Source of the DNA: Camellia lanceoleosa
Taxonomy: Eukaryota; Streptophyta; Magnoliopsida; Ericales; Theaceae
Reading direction: 5' to 3'
Assembly (NCBI GenBank): GCA_025200525.1
Contig: CM045767.1
Location: forward strand, 5,653,437-5,717,436
DNA: 64,000 bases
The stretch's first letter is position 1. The number at the start of each line of letters is the position of its first letter. Positions 11,231-24,798 of the stretch are shown piece after piece. The notes beneath the pieces are model-generated. The model saw nothing but the letters and a program-made list of their open reading frames with translations. It made no database searches and was not told the origin of the DNA. The position numbers were made by a program, and so were the translations under genes.

Positions 11231-13235
11231 AAGACTTGCAATCTAAAAAATGCCACGATATGGATTTTTAATGACGCTTGTTATGTTACAATTGACATTT
11301 CTAACAACTTCAAAAAATGCCACTAAATCCAATTCATTTGTGCCATTAACTGGATATAAGTGCCATTAGAACTTATTTTAAAAATGTCACTCATATGTTT
11401 TTTTCATTGACACTTTTAAAAGCTACAACTAAGCATGCGTGAATGCCTGTAAAAATTGAATCGATTTTATAAACAACTGAATATTAATTGCCACATTCTA
11501 TATTAATTTGACATACATTCATCCTGTAATATTTTCATAATAATAAACAAATATTATCACCATAGGATCATCACATCAAAAACAAAAAAAAAAAAATTCA
11601 AAACACAATCAATTATTTATTATTGAAATATAAATTTATTTATATTGCAATAAAAATCCCTTGCCAAAATTATAAAATATTCTACCACACTAACAAAGTT
11701 AAAGCAAAAAAAATGTAAAAGAAAATTATTCCAACCATAAGTTTTGAAAAGCCATAGTGATATCCATTTTCCGGAGAGACAAATTATCAAAATAAAATCA
11801 GTTCCCAAATTCGCAACCTCACTTGTATAAATATTCTCGGCTAGCCTCCATAACTTGCAAAATCTGCATCCAAAAGATAAATATACAAAAGGATCAAAAT
11901 CAAAAGAGAAGCAGAGCAACTACAATAATGGAATCAGGAAAAACAAATCAAAAAAGAGTAAAGGATTGTAAGAATAGTTTGTGAATAAATTACTCACCAG
12001 TGAGTGGCAATGGTTTTACAAAGCTTGATGAATTCAAATTCAACAATGAACCTATATCGTTGTTTCCATGGTTCCCACCACTGACGCTCCGACCAAGTCT
12101 CCAAAAACTAAGTATATATGACATATTTTAACAAAGTATATATGACATTAATAAAAAGAGATATAACAAGCTACGACATGATACCATATATCGAGAAGTG
12201 TCCGTCAAGCCGCCAACTTCTTAGAAGTGTCCGTACTCCTTAAGTTTTCATGGTCATGCAGTTATAAAAGATTATCTTTTTCACAATTTGTGATTTTCTT
12301 TTTGGGAATTTGTGATATGTTGGCTCCGTTTGAGGATATTGAACTTCAGTCAAATTTTAAAAATGCCATATCGATGCTATAAGAAGCTATAAGTTTTTTT
12401 AAAGCATGTACCTTTGGTGACCAAATTTTTTTTTAGTCACCATTTTTAGTCACCAAAGGTGTAATTTCTTGTAGTGATAGTAGTGTACCAAAAAATTATT
12501 TATTTATTTTAAAATAAATTTGTTCACAGTTTAAGTAAATTAATAAATATTAATTTTGATCTTTATATTTTTAATTAGATCAATTTTAATTTTTAATATT
12601 ATGTTAATTTGGTCCAATTAATAATATCGGTAGTATTTTTGACGAAAAATGATTGCTGAATTTGTTGAGATTAACTCATCGAGTTGTACAAATTTCTTAT
12701 TTTGTCTTTAAAAGAATGACATTTGTCACTTATAAGCATATTTGTCGTTAAAAAATGCTAACAATTAGGGCAAATTACACTATTAGTCCCTCTATTTTGA
12801 CTATTGTGTCATTTTAGTTTTTATAATTTCAATTGAATTGATTTTAACCTTGAATTTTTTATTTTGTCACAAATTGGTCCAATTGATAATATGTTATATT
12901 GAGTTCAATTTTTTATTTTTAATATTTATTTTGTGCATTTTAAAAAAAAAATGGAAGTATATTGATATTTTTTTGTTTTTTTTTTCAAAAAATGACATTA
13001 GATAGCTTGGAAATTTTTTGATTTAGTGACATTTCTCAAAATGCCATAAAATATTTGTTTATGACACTTTTCACTTAATGCCATAAAAAGTAACTTACGT
13101 TTTTCTAGTTTAGTGACATTTTAAAAAAATGCCATTACTATTAAAGTTTAGTGGCATCTTTTAATAAATGTCATTAAAACAATTTTTTGTGTCATTCTTT
13201 TAAAAAATGCCATAAAATTGATGCTATTAAATCAC

Positions 13236-13577
13236 ATTTTTATTGTAGTGATGTGGCACTTCTTTATTGAAATGCCACTAAAGCCTTGTATGTTTGTGGC
13301 TCTGTGACATTTTTCTAAAACATGCCACCAAATATTCTTTTTGTGGCATTTTTTAAAAACATGCCACTAGTGTAGTGCCACTAAAGTGTAAATTTGTTGT
13401 AGTGACATCTTTGTTGTAGTGAAGTGGCACTTTTTTTAATTGAAATGCCACTAGAGCCTTGTATGTTTGCGGCTCTGTGACATTTTTCCAAAACATGCCA
13501 CCAAATATTCTTTTTGTGACATTTTTTAAGAACATGCCACTAGTATAGTGTCACTAAAATATGTTTTTGTTGTAGTG
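13236..13577. repeat. Duplicated right end of the CACTA element
   Basis: About 160 bases ending in 'ttgttgtagtg' (13405) are repeated, with about 10 to 15 differences, immediately before the true right end at 13577. Both copies contain 'gccttgtatgtttg', 'catgccaccaaatattc' and 'catgccactagt'. The duplication gives the element two potential right ends; the outer one has the matching TAT. Confidence 0.8.
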
Positions 13578-13580
13578 TAT

Positions 13581-14325
13581 TACGTATGTGATTCTCATTT
13601 CTTACGATATACTAGAGTATATGAGTATCGGAAGGCTAAAATAAAAAAAGTATTGGCTGATTATGATAACAAACTATATCTCATCATTATTATTAGTTAT
13701 TAGGGAGTTGTTACAGTGCCATCCTATGCACCATACTATAACATACATAGCATAACCATAGCTCTGTAACAAATACCATAACATACCATAATTTTTCTCA
13801 CTAATTGGTAACATTTCTTACCACTTCGTTCATAAGATAACAACTTTAGAGGGCACAAATTCATGTATTCGTAATTTTACAACAAAAAACATTTGTAATT
13901 TTCATCATAAAATTTATTTTCTTATAATAAGAGGTGTACATGGTAAGATTTTTCTTATTATTATTAGCTAGACTAGAGGCAAGTCCAAAGTTTGAAAGTA
14001 TCTCAAATTTTTTTTTACAGTTTTGAAGGGCATGAAATTACTTTGCATAGAAGTCCCATAAACTTTGGGAGCATTGGTTTAATCAAACATGACCCCCTCC
14101 TTTTGAGTGCCTCCACACAAAACTGTGGCTTCTAAAATTGGTCACACACAATCCTTCCCTCTAAATTTTTTTTTTTTGGTTTGTATGTACACACACATCT
14201 ATATATACACATAAGAGATAGAATAGTCATGTGTGCTTCTGTAGAAATTTTTGTTTCTTGGTGGGGGGGATTTATCTCTCTCTTCTCTCATCCCTTTCTC
14301 TCTCATCATCCCTTGCAGCTCTATC
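13581..14325. other. Intergenic DNA upstream of the B12D-like gene
   Basis: Contains AT-rich sequence and a CT-rich stretch (14271-14320) that probably belongs to the 5' leader of the downstream gene. The in-frame ATG at 14185 is followed by a stop after nine codons, so it cannot serve the downstream gene. Confidence 0.5.
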
Positions 14326-16039
14326 TTGGCTTCTGTCAGATGGATTAGGCCTGAGGTATTACCATTCTTTTTTTTTTGAGTGAATAATTACCATTCTTTT
14401 AAGGAGCTATGCATGTTATTGTATACATGAACCTTTGCCCACTTTAGTCATATGAAAATTGATATTCACACATAACTTTTTATATAGAAATTAATATCAT
14501 AATAACGTGGCAATGACATTTTTACAATTATATATTATAGTGATAGGCATTTTGATCATCAGGGTTTTGTTAACGACAACCTATTGGACGTTCTTTAAGA
14601 ATCAAATGATGCCAAAATAGTATTAAAATAAATATACACATTTTACATGTTCTCATATGTTTTTATATATTTATATCTACTTTTTACTTATTTCAATTTT
14701 TTTTTTTTACACATTTCAATATTAATGACTTGCCCATTAAACAGTGATTAGCATTTTGAGAAGGGAGTTGGGTCTATACAGTTGAGTTAAGTGTGTGACA
14801 AATTAAATTTGACACCTATTATACTATTATTATGTGTCAAATTAAATGAGTGTTTTAAGGATTTCAAACATTTTCTAAATAGGTATGAGAATAGTAATAA
14901 TGAACCGGATCAATTTTTAAAGAAATGTAATAAACATTATGAAAGGCATAGTTTTGAGATGGTGATTTTGAGCATTTAATTTTTTTTTTTAACCCCGTAA
15001 AATTAGTATTGCAAGTTATTTAAGTGAAATTACAAGCCAGTCCTTCGGAAAAATGTGATTTGATTAATTGTTCATTTTTCTTTTTCAAATTGATAGGTAT
15101 ATCCCATCTTTGCAGCTGTTGGTACAGTTGTTGGCATTTGCAGCATGCAACTAGTAAGAAATATTTGTACCAATCCTGAGGTGAGGTACATACCATTCAA
15201 TAATGCTACTTATTTTATAAAAAATAAAAAATATCCAACATTTGAAATATATGAATCGTATTTGTCTTGTATGTTGCTCACATCACACTAAATCTACACT
15301 GTCTATATATATATATTCATATTCTAGGCATGTATTGTTAGGGTGATAGATTGGCCTTGGCATAAGGTAAGATTACTATATTATGACTTGGGCATCATAA
15401 GTTCAAATCATAAAAATAGTCTCTCTGAAAGTCTATATACATGATCCTCTCAAGCCCCACAGTGAAGGAAGCTCACGCATAGGGAATGCCCTTTTACAAT
15501 AGGATCTATTGTAATATCAGAAGCCACAAGTCTATCAATGGATTTAAATTCATCTATTCTATTATATAAAGTACACAACTCATAACAGTTTTGAAACTTT
15601 GTCATATTTTTCTTTTCTTCCAAGAATACCCATATTGTTAATTGCTCCAATAAATAAATGCTACAAGTTTTCAAATTCAACCCATCTTTCCTATTCATCA
15701 AAACGCTAGAAAATGTATGCGTTTTCACCCACTGCTAGTTGACAAAAGGCCTCCATTCATTGCCTCTCATTGGTAATTTTGTTTGTTCAATGTCAGAAAC
15801 CATGTTGGACAACATTGCCATTGTTGAAAATGGCATCAACCTTAGTAACATTAAAATTGATTGATATCTAAAGCTTCCAAATTGTTTTCAGGGTTAACAG
15901 AGTGAACAGAGCAGCAGGAATTCTTGACAACTTCGAAGAGGGAGAGAGATATGCAGAGCATAGGTTGAGGAAGTTTGTGCAAGGAAGAAGCTTTGAGATC
16001 ACCCCTTCACTCAACAAGTTCTTCACTGATCCAAAGTGA
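14326..16039 (+). CDS. B12D: B12D-like small mitochondrial protein (start codon altered)
   Basis: Three exons are predicted: 14326-14355, 15097-15185 and 15892-16039 (TGA). Joined, they give 88 residues, the usual size of this family. Exon 1 reads ASVRWIRPE, exon 2 VYPIFAAVGTVVGICSMQLV with a membrane segment, and exon 3 NRAAGILDNFEEGERYAEH and ends LNKFFTDPK. B12D proteins resemble the MLRQ subunit of respiratory complex I and sit in mitochondrial membranes; plant members are linked to germination and low-oxygen growth. All splice sites are GT-AG and no internal stop occurs. The oddity is the first codon: where relatives have ATG before Ala-Ser, this copy has TTG, and no usable upstream in-frame ATG is present. 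It may therefore be untranslated, use a non-ATG start, or be a recent pseudogene. Intron 2 contains unrelated AT-rich sequence. Confidence 0.8.
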
Positions 16040-18140
16040 AGCACAAATGAGAGTTGTTCCCCCCCCCCCAACACCTACCTTTGCCAAGAAGAGTTTGTTT
16101 GCAAGTACCTTTTAGCTTTGAAATGTGAAGATTGGTACTGCATATTTTATGGTGTCTTGGAAGTTGCCAAGTTGTAGATCCATGACATCAATCAAACATA
16201 TAACTCAATGAGGTTTTATATTTGCAAATTTCTTTTCATCACTTTTGTGTCCATGCTTGAAAAGATGGTATGTCAATTAGCAGTAACAAGTGACGACAAC
16301 TCTTCTATAATTCTTTTAAATCGAAAAATTATAAGAGGAGCAAAATAGAACACTCTATGGTTTATAGTCTTGTTTATAATAAAGACAATTCTCAGTTACT
16401 AAAAATGACCAATTACTAAAGACAATTCCCAGTCAATCAAGTCAAACATTAAAGTCACAAATTTACAAAAATGACAAATTTAAGTTGAACTCGAATTTGG
16501 ATACTAAAGACCAAAGGAACACATGCTAAAAAAAAAGTTAGATCAATCAATTAAAATATATGGAATGAAATTGATTTGTATTACAAAAGATATGATGTGG
16601 CAGGGATACCATTTTGGATGAAATTGATTTCAGATTCCAGCTGGCAAACATGAAAACATAGTTGCATTAATACCTTGGGATTCTGTGTCTCAAAATTTAC
16701 AAGTACTGTGTACAATGATTCCAAGTTTTGTTTGAAACCACTCACTGAAACAAAAATGATTTACTGTTCAATTGATTAAAGTTTTGAGCTTGGTGTTTTT
16801 GAGCATCTTTTAATTGAAAATGACGATGGGGTCTACTGGCCTACAATGGCATCTTAGCATATCCTGCTGATGCATTAGTAACCAAACTTACTTGCATAGT
16901 GTATGAAAAGGAGATTTTTTTTGTTTTTTTGAATCGCCCGCCACATTCCCTGTTAGTAAGTTGTTGAGTTTTGTTTCCCAGTGTTTCTTATTCAGCGACC
17001 GACCACTTTAGTAACGTTCTATTTCTGATTGCTACAGGGAAGCATCCTGTCTTGTCTCCTGAGTACAAGCAAACTGAGGAGGTTAAGTCCTTGGTTTGGC
17101 AGAGAGTTAGGTTTCATTTCTTCTCCCTTTTGTGATTGTCTTCTTCCTCTTCTAGTTCGAATTAGGTTTGTCGTTTAATGAAGTGTATTGTTCTATACTA
17201 GCTAAATTATCCATATGTGAAGGCACTTCCTTATTTGAGAAATAACACTAACTGATAGATTTATTCAATCTTAACTCTCAACTACGCCACATAAGACCTT
17301 TTATTTATTTTTATTTATTTTCATTTTCTAAGCTTTAGACTTATTCATATGAACTGTCAACTATGCCACATAAGACAATTTTTCAAAAATTGGTCAGCTT
17401 TATTATATATATGTATATATCTTAGAATGTTCATAATGCTAAACTAGAAAATGATGGTTCTTGATTTTAAACCCAATAAATGTGATTGAAAATAAAAATA
17501 TACGTATTGGTAGATTTTTGTAAATAAAAAAAATACACTCCTTTGATTGCCACAACCGTTAAGCTTATGCTTATGATACCACACAAATGCATCAAAATTA
17601 TGATGTAGGTGTTGACTATACCTAGTACACTTAGTCCCCTCTACAACACAAATAATACCAGAAGATTGCAAGGATAGCAAATTCATCAAATTTAACAAAT
17701 GCTAGTATCAAATGTGCAAAATATTGAGGAAATTTTTCTAAATTCAACCATAAAAACCTCACTGAAGGCGTGATTCAGACAACTTTAGATCTTATCATTG
17801 GCAACAATTGTTAGTATTGCCACGAATAGCAATTGAGATTGCTTAGCAACTGCATATTCTGATCATTTCAACAAATACCCTTCATGTTGCTTCAACATTT
17901 ACAAGTTTTTGACATGTTAGTCCTGTATTCTTGAAGTAAAAACTGTACATTCTTCTAGTTTCTTCTTCAGTCATGAATTTCTCGGGTTCTCAGATCTCTT
18001 TGTTCTGCTTCCATTCTTTTCACCAACTCATGCCGTGTACAATCTCACACCGGGATGAACTGGTTGGAACCCCTTTTTTGTGTCCGACTTTTACATAGTG
18101 AAACTTGATTGAGCTTCATGGGTAGTCTCTGCCACGGTTC
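16040..18140. other. Intergenic DNA with one unassigned exon-like stretch
   Basis: No gene could be built. One open stretch on the plus strand at 17036-17106 (translating as KHPVLSPEYKQTEEVKSLVW) follows an AG and has a balanced amino-acid mix, which looks like an isolated exon or exon relic, but I do not recognise the family. The rest is AT-rich. The open frame at 17444-17698 shows no family features. Confidence 0.45.
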
Positions 18141-19335
<1,195 letters not shown>

Positions 19336-19569
19336 TCAAAGATAATGAAAAACATGTAATATAATACAAATTACATTGAAAGGCTCAATATTTCTTAAAT
19401 TAAACATCAAAATGTCAATCACGTAACAATTACTCTCTGAAGAATGCAAAACTACAATAGAAAATTGTAGTACATATGATATATTTATCTTATAAATATT
19501 TCAAAACATATTTAGAGTACACAAATTGTGGTCTAAAGAATGCAAAAACTTTGTTATTATAAAGGGATT

Positions 19570-19745
19570 CATCACATAGGACGTGTTCAGAAAAGGTTTA
19601 AGAAGTGTCGGTAAAGTGTTCGATATTATGAATTTAATTTTTTAATTAAGACACATTTTTAGAAGTGTCCAAAAAGTGTTGGTGCCGGACACGAGTATCA
19701 AATCCTCTGCTAAAGTGTTCATGCTTCTTAATGGACAACTTAGTA
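19570..19745. repeat. Fragment of the AAGTGTCCG repeat family
   Basis: Contains 'agacacatttttagaagtgtcc' and 'gttcatgcttcttaatggac', closely resembling the right part of the element at 23528-23945; a shorter piece occurs near 12190-12240. A dispersed MITE-like family is the simplest reading. Confidence 0.55.
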
Positions 19746-19858
19746 GCAGGAAAAGAATGTGTGCTCGCACGCATTTAGAGGGGTGGATTTTCGCTCTTTC
19801 CATACCTGGCATATCAAGAAGCCTTTGATCGTGTCTTACAATATAAATAAATTTTAAA

Positions 19859-20104
19859 AACTAAACCCTAAACCTTAAATTGTAAAATAAAAATAATAAA
19901 TTTTAAGAATTAAACCTAAACCCTAAAATAAAAAAAATAAATTTTAAGAATTAAATCTTGAACCCTAAAATAAAATTAAAAAAATAAATTTTATCCCAAA
20001 ATCCTAAAATTAAAAATAAAAAAAAAAGAGTAAATTTTAAGAATTAAACCCTAAACCTTAAACTCTAAACCCTAAAATAAAAATAAAAAATAAAAAATAA
20101 AAAA
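19859..20104. repeat. Degenerate minisatellite with telomere-like AACCCTAAA motifs
   Basis: An imperfect unit of roughly 40 to 60 bases ('aaattttaagaattaaa' followed by 'ccctaaa' motifs and A-rich stretches) is repeated about four to five times. The plant telomere motif CCCTAAA appears at least four times but is never tandemly perfect. Confidence 0.7.
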
Positions 20105-21441
20105 AGATAAAGCCATTTTAGGCACAGCAATGACCCCGCTTCCACTCTAATGACACATACAAGCATTCACCACCTGTGATCTACCCATTTTCACACAAAT
20201 TTCTCACACTTGCAATGCAACCTCTTATCTTCGTATAATTTTCAACTATTCTTCACATCCAATATTATTTCATAAAATAACAAAACACCAAACACAAAAT
20301 GAGTGACGAAGTTTCAGGCATCTCCATGCATCTTCATAAAAAGTTCTCCTAAATATCCAATTTTACACCCATCAATTTTGTGTCAAAAAGAGTCCAGAGG
20401 ACAGCCCAGTGTATAAGGCTCTCATAATAACTACAGAAACTGAAAAAAGTATAAACAACCTTGCAAAAAACACACATAAAGCTGGCATGCACCCGACACT
20501 TACAAAACCCCATTTTAACAGAATCATCATGCATTGAGTCTTTTTTTAACAGTTATAAACTCCAATTTGGCATCCATTACTTTGTGGAAAAACAGAAAAG
20601 AAAAAAAGAAAGAAAAAAAAAGTCCCACAATTACTTTAAACTGCTTATTTTTCTAAGGAAAAAGAAAAATCCCTCTCCACAATGCACTAGTGCACTGTAT
20701 TATTAAGAAAACACTATATAGCCTCTTGCAAAAGCTGGCCAGAGACCAATCATTCCAGCGCCAAACAGGCCAATGCCCACACCAAAACTCGCAACGTTCA
20801 ATCACAAACCATGCAACAATCGTGAAACAAACATTAAGAAAATACAGACTATGCAAGTGCTCGAGGAAGAAATCACAGTGATAATTCAACTATCTTCTGG
20901 CACAGTAAGAGCTGATGCAGTCTATGTCGAAGTTTAGTTTCAACCCAAAACTTCACACAGGCCCTAATCTACACAATGTAGCTCATCAGACTACATGCCT
21001 CTCCCAAAAAGTTACAATTGTGACGAGAAAGAAGTGCTGACATTCCAATAGCCGGAAAAGAAAGTTTGAACGCCATGAAACGACAAGAATAATGAAAAGA
21101 TGGTAAGCTATCTTGAAATATTTTCTTCCTTTTACCTTTTTCCCTTAAATTAGGGGAAAAGAAAAATATAAAAAAAAAACTGCACTACTACCAATAATGA
21201 ATTTCAAATTACAAAAAAAAAAAAGAAAAAAAATTAAAAAACAAATATATTGAGAACCTATTGAAACTGTACACAAGAATGAAGACAGAGCAGCACAAGG
21301 AATGTTTTTGATTCTGTGACCTACACTCCCACACAAAAGGGGAACTATAACTAAAATGGAAGAATCATTCTGAATAACGGGATTGATAAACACCCATTGC
21401 TGCTTCCACAATGCTTTGCTAATCTGCTAACCTGTTAAAGT
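20105..21441. other. Downstream flank of the ATXR3-like fragment
   Basis: No exons. The part nearest 21441 could hold the original 3' untranslated region of the ATXR3-like fragment. The open frames in 20349-21411 have no family features. Confidence 0.45.
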
Positions 21442-23527
21442 TCATCTATCCCACATGGCCTGAAAAATGGCCGGTCTGTGCTTCAACCAGTGTACCAAAT
21501 CCCTCTCTAGTGGAGAATTATGCAAAACAGCATCTAGCATTGGACTGCCAAATATTTTAGGCGAATTCTTGAAGGACCATATCCGGTCCTTGGGCCATGG
21601 TCTCTGGGGCTCCTTTTCCTGGTGAAACAACAGAAATGGACCAGTTAAGAAACTAGTTTGTCTCAAGGACAAGAGCTGCTGGATAATCAAAATATACATG
21701 AAGTAAGGCAATAACAACTACAAAATGACCCCACTGGTGCAATTTGATCCTCCAATCTTAAGGGTGCCTCAAACTACTTGATTCATCTTTTGGCCCATTG
21801 TACAAAATGAACCCTAAACCAACTCCATCCATCCAGATGCCATCACGACCATCCTGGGTTGGCTTTGCCATGGTTGCATAATGCCACAACCAACTTAAAG
21901 CTCTCCTTGTTTTAAATTAATAAAAATATTCAACAACCATCCACCATAACTAGCAGAATTTTTTTTTTTTTTCTCACATTTATTTATGCCTTTGGCACAT
22001 TTAAATTCATTAGTAATTTGCAATACAATCAGGTCGTCAGTTTAGTATTCCTGTAGAGTTCTCGAGCAATTCAACTATAAATTCTCTAATAAAGAGTTTA
22101 GAAACATTTATTACATAAAATATTTTAGGAGCTCCATTATAGAGTTAGTCAAGAGGTTAACAATAATATGTTTTATTACAATTTATGGAACAAATTTGAC
22201 TGCCCAGGGTATAATTAGACCGGTTAATGCCAGTTACAGTATTTATATTACAAGGAAGCCAATCATAAGCAACACTAAAGTGGAATTTTAAAAGAAAAAT
22301 TACCAATATGATAAAGCTCGGTGTTAGGGATCTACTACTAAAGAAGATGTTAGGGATCTACTACTACAGAATATCACAAATTGATTAGGTCAACTTGTAT
22401 TCCAGAAACATAAACAAATAATGACAAAGCAAACAAAAATAAAGCTTACCATCCTTGCCAACATGAATTTTACAGTCCTTGGGCCATAAACACGATGTGG
22501 AGATGGCTTCTGGACCTTGGCATAGAAGGAACCAATGTCAGGTAACGACAGACAACCCCTAATCGCTCTGGCTAGGCTAGAGTCTGGCTCAGCAGCACTA
22601 GTCTGGTTATGCCAATAAATCAGCTGCCCTAAACAATAATTTTCACCGTAAGTCTTGCGATACTCCTGGAAACCTGACCCCAATTTATCAGTGTACTTGG
22701 GGCCCAGGTCTAGAGGACTAATGGAAACAGGTGGGGAAGTTACAGCCGCGTATTCCTGCAGGCAAAAGTAAAATCTGATTTAAGCCAAGAAGGGCCAAAC
22801 AATTACAACTTTAAGTTACTCGAATTTCCAAACCAAAAAAGAAGAAGAAAAAAAGTATTATGATAAGGCCCACCTTTACTCTAAAGAAGCACTTTGTATG
22901 AGCATATATGTGAATCAGATCAGCAGCAGCATCATGCCTACACTTATGTGTACATGGAAGATTTCGTACTTCATCCCTCAGCCTGAAACAAGAATGAACA
23001 AGGTCCATGAGATTTGCTTGTTCCACCAAGTAAATATACTAACATGAATTAAGAGTGCACGAAACTCACCATATTAAAGATCTCCGAAGCTCCTTCTGGA
23101 TGTCATTAGAACCAGATGGATCATGAGCACGAATCTTGGACTTAAGGTCATTTAGCATGCTATCATCCATATGAGGTGCCATGCACTGAATAAGTTCTCT
23201 AATTATGTTATGTACTATTCAATGAAAACTCTCTACTAAATATGTATATAAATATATAAAATTATATATATCATATAATCATATTAAATGAAATGAATCT
23301 TACTATTCCCGATTAACTATTTTAGCAATAAGATTTGCAATTCCATTCGTGATTTGACAATAATAGCTATAATTCATAGCTTCAAACAATCACAAAAATC
23401 AACAAAATTCCAAGATGCAAAAATGAAAAATTCAAGAGATTCAATTTGCTAACCAATTTTTAGTTTTTATCTCTCCCAGGGGTTACCTGTATAAATTTTC
23501 TGAATACCAACAAAAGCATACACCCAC

Positions 23528-23945
23528 TAAGAATCACGGACACGGAAATTTTCAAAAAATGTTTTTCAAAAAATGCAGAACACGGGCATGTGCGAACAAA
23601 ATATAAAATTTTATATATTTGTTATATGTCATATATATATGAAAATATCATTCCAAGAAAATAAACAAATATAATACAACACTAATTTCTATAAATTGAC
23701 ATTGTTTTTCTTTTTATCATCATATTCTAAGTTATTTTATTTAAACTTATAATTAGTTTCATGTGTCTAATTAATGAACACGTGTGTTTAAATAATGGAA
23801 ACGTGTGTCCTCCAAGTGTCCCAAGAGTGTATGGGACTAAATTTTTTTTTAAAAAAACTAAGACACATTTGGATGAGTGTCAGACACGTCAAGAAGTGTC
23901 CAACACGAACACGCCACATTTTTAGAAGTGTCCGTGCTTCTTAGC
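23528..23945. mobile_element. MITE-like element with TAAGAA.CACGGACAC inverted ends
   Basis: The left end reads TAAGAATCACGGACAC and the right end is the reverse complement of nearly the same sequence (GTGTCCGTGCTTCTTA). CACCCAC flanks both sides (23521-23527 and 23946-23952), a plausible 7- to 8-bp target duplication of hAT-like type. It is short and non-coding, and it lies in the region where exons of the ATXR3-like fragment are missing. Confidence 0.65.
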
Positions 23946-24601
23946 CACCCACAACACGAACTCAATAAAGATGATGTTTTAATGCTATTCAACACACAAA
24001 TGGTCCAATGGGAGCAAGAATTTCCAAGAACATTTTGTTTCCAAGCAGAAGAGTCGTTTTCAAGTAGTGTACAACCGATTACATATTAGAGGAGGCAAAC
24101 AGGCAGGTTTAGGCCGGTCAAAATAGGTTATGCATTTAAAACAACTCAGCCCAAACCCGCCCATATAATAAACAGGCTTAAACGGGTTGCTTTGGACTGA
24201 ACAAGTGAACATGAACAACACATTTACTTCATTAATTTTTATTTCAAAAATTACAACAAATTGATTCAGTGAATTTTAAATAATAAAAAAAATAAAAAAT
24301 AAAAAAACAACTTATTTTGATTTTTTTAAAAAGATTTTCATATAAATAATAATAATATAAAAATAATTAATCTTTGCAAACTTCTTGTTATTTTTACTTT
24401 TTGAGAATATTACAGCAAAAATGAACAATGAAAAAATGGAAACACAGGCTCTAGATTAAATCAACAAGAACATAGAGGATGTTATTCTCCGAGCTAATAG
24501 ATTGGGTGTTCTACATTGCTTAAGGTTGCTCTCCCTCTACTTCTTTCTCGATCCTCTGCTTCATTATAGGATTTACTGGGTTTGTCTTCAGGTTCTCAAG
24601 C

Positions 24602-24765
24602 TTTTCTCAGACTATGTGGTGCTGCTGCTGCTGCTGGTGGAGGTGGAGTAGCGGTGGCAGCAGCAATGGTGGTGTTGGTGCTGGTGGTGCTGGTGCTGGT
24701 GGAGTGGCAGCAACAGTGGTGGTGGAGTTGTAATGGAGATGATAGTGTTGGTGTGGTGGAGGAAG
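24602..24765. repeat. GTG/CTG trinucleotide-rich tract
   Basis: Imperfect GCT, GGT and GTG triplets over about 160 bases. Its composition is like the G-rich half of the tract at 27296-27655. Open frames on both strands (24582-24779, 24612-24944) only reflect the repeat. Confidence 0.8.
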
Positions 24766-24798
24766 TGGTATCCGTTTAAATGGTTTAAACGGATACCA
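24766..24798. repeat. Near-perfect palindrome, 15-base arms
   Basis: Arms TGGTATCCGTTTAAA (24766-24780) and TTTAAACGGATACCA (24784-24798) are exact inverted copies around a TGG spacer. The sequence just after (24800-24905) contains 'aacccattt', 'ttaattgggtt' and 'aatggg' blocks, and 24100-24180 has related 'cccaaacccgcc' sequence, so it may sit within a dispersed element. Confidence 0.85.

Larger units (their letters stand above)
10870..13577. mobile_element. CACTA-type DNA transposon, probably non-autonomous
   Basis: The left end starts CACTACAACA and the right end finishes TGTTGTAGTG, a 10-base terminal inverted repeat of the CACTA type. The element is flanked by TAT on both sides (10867-10869 and 13578-13580), the 3-bp target duplication typical of this superfamily. 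The sub-terminal regions carry many short 'agtgacattttt' / 'atgccactaa' motifs in both orientations, as expected for transposase binding regions. No transposase or TNPD-like frame was found, so the copy is probably mobilised in trans, if at all. The open frames at 10917-11225 and 13353-13535 are side products of the sub-terminal repeats. A second CACTA-like end lies inside at about 12476. Confidence 0.85.
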
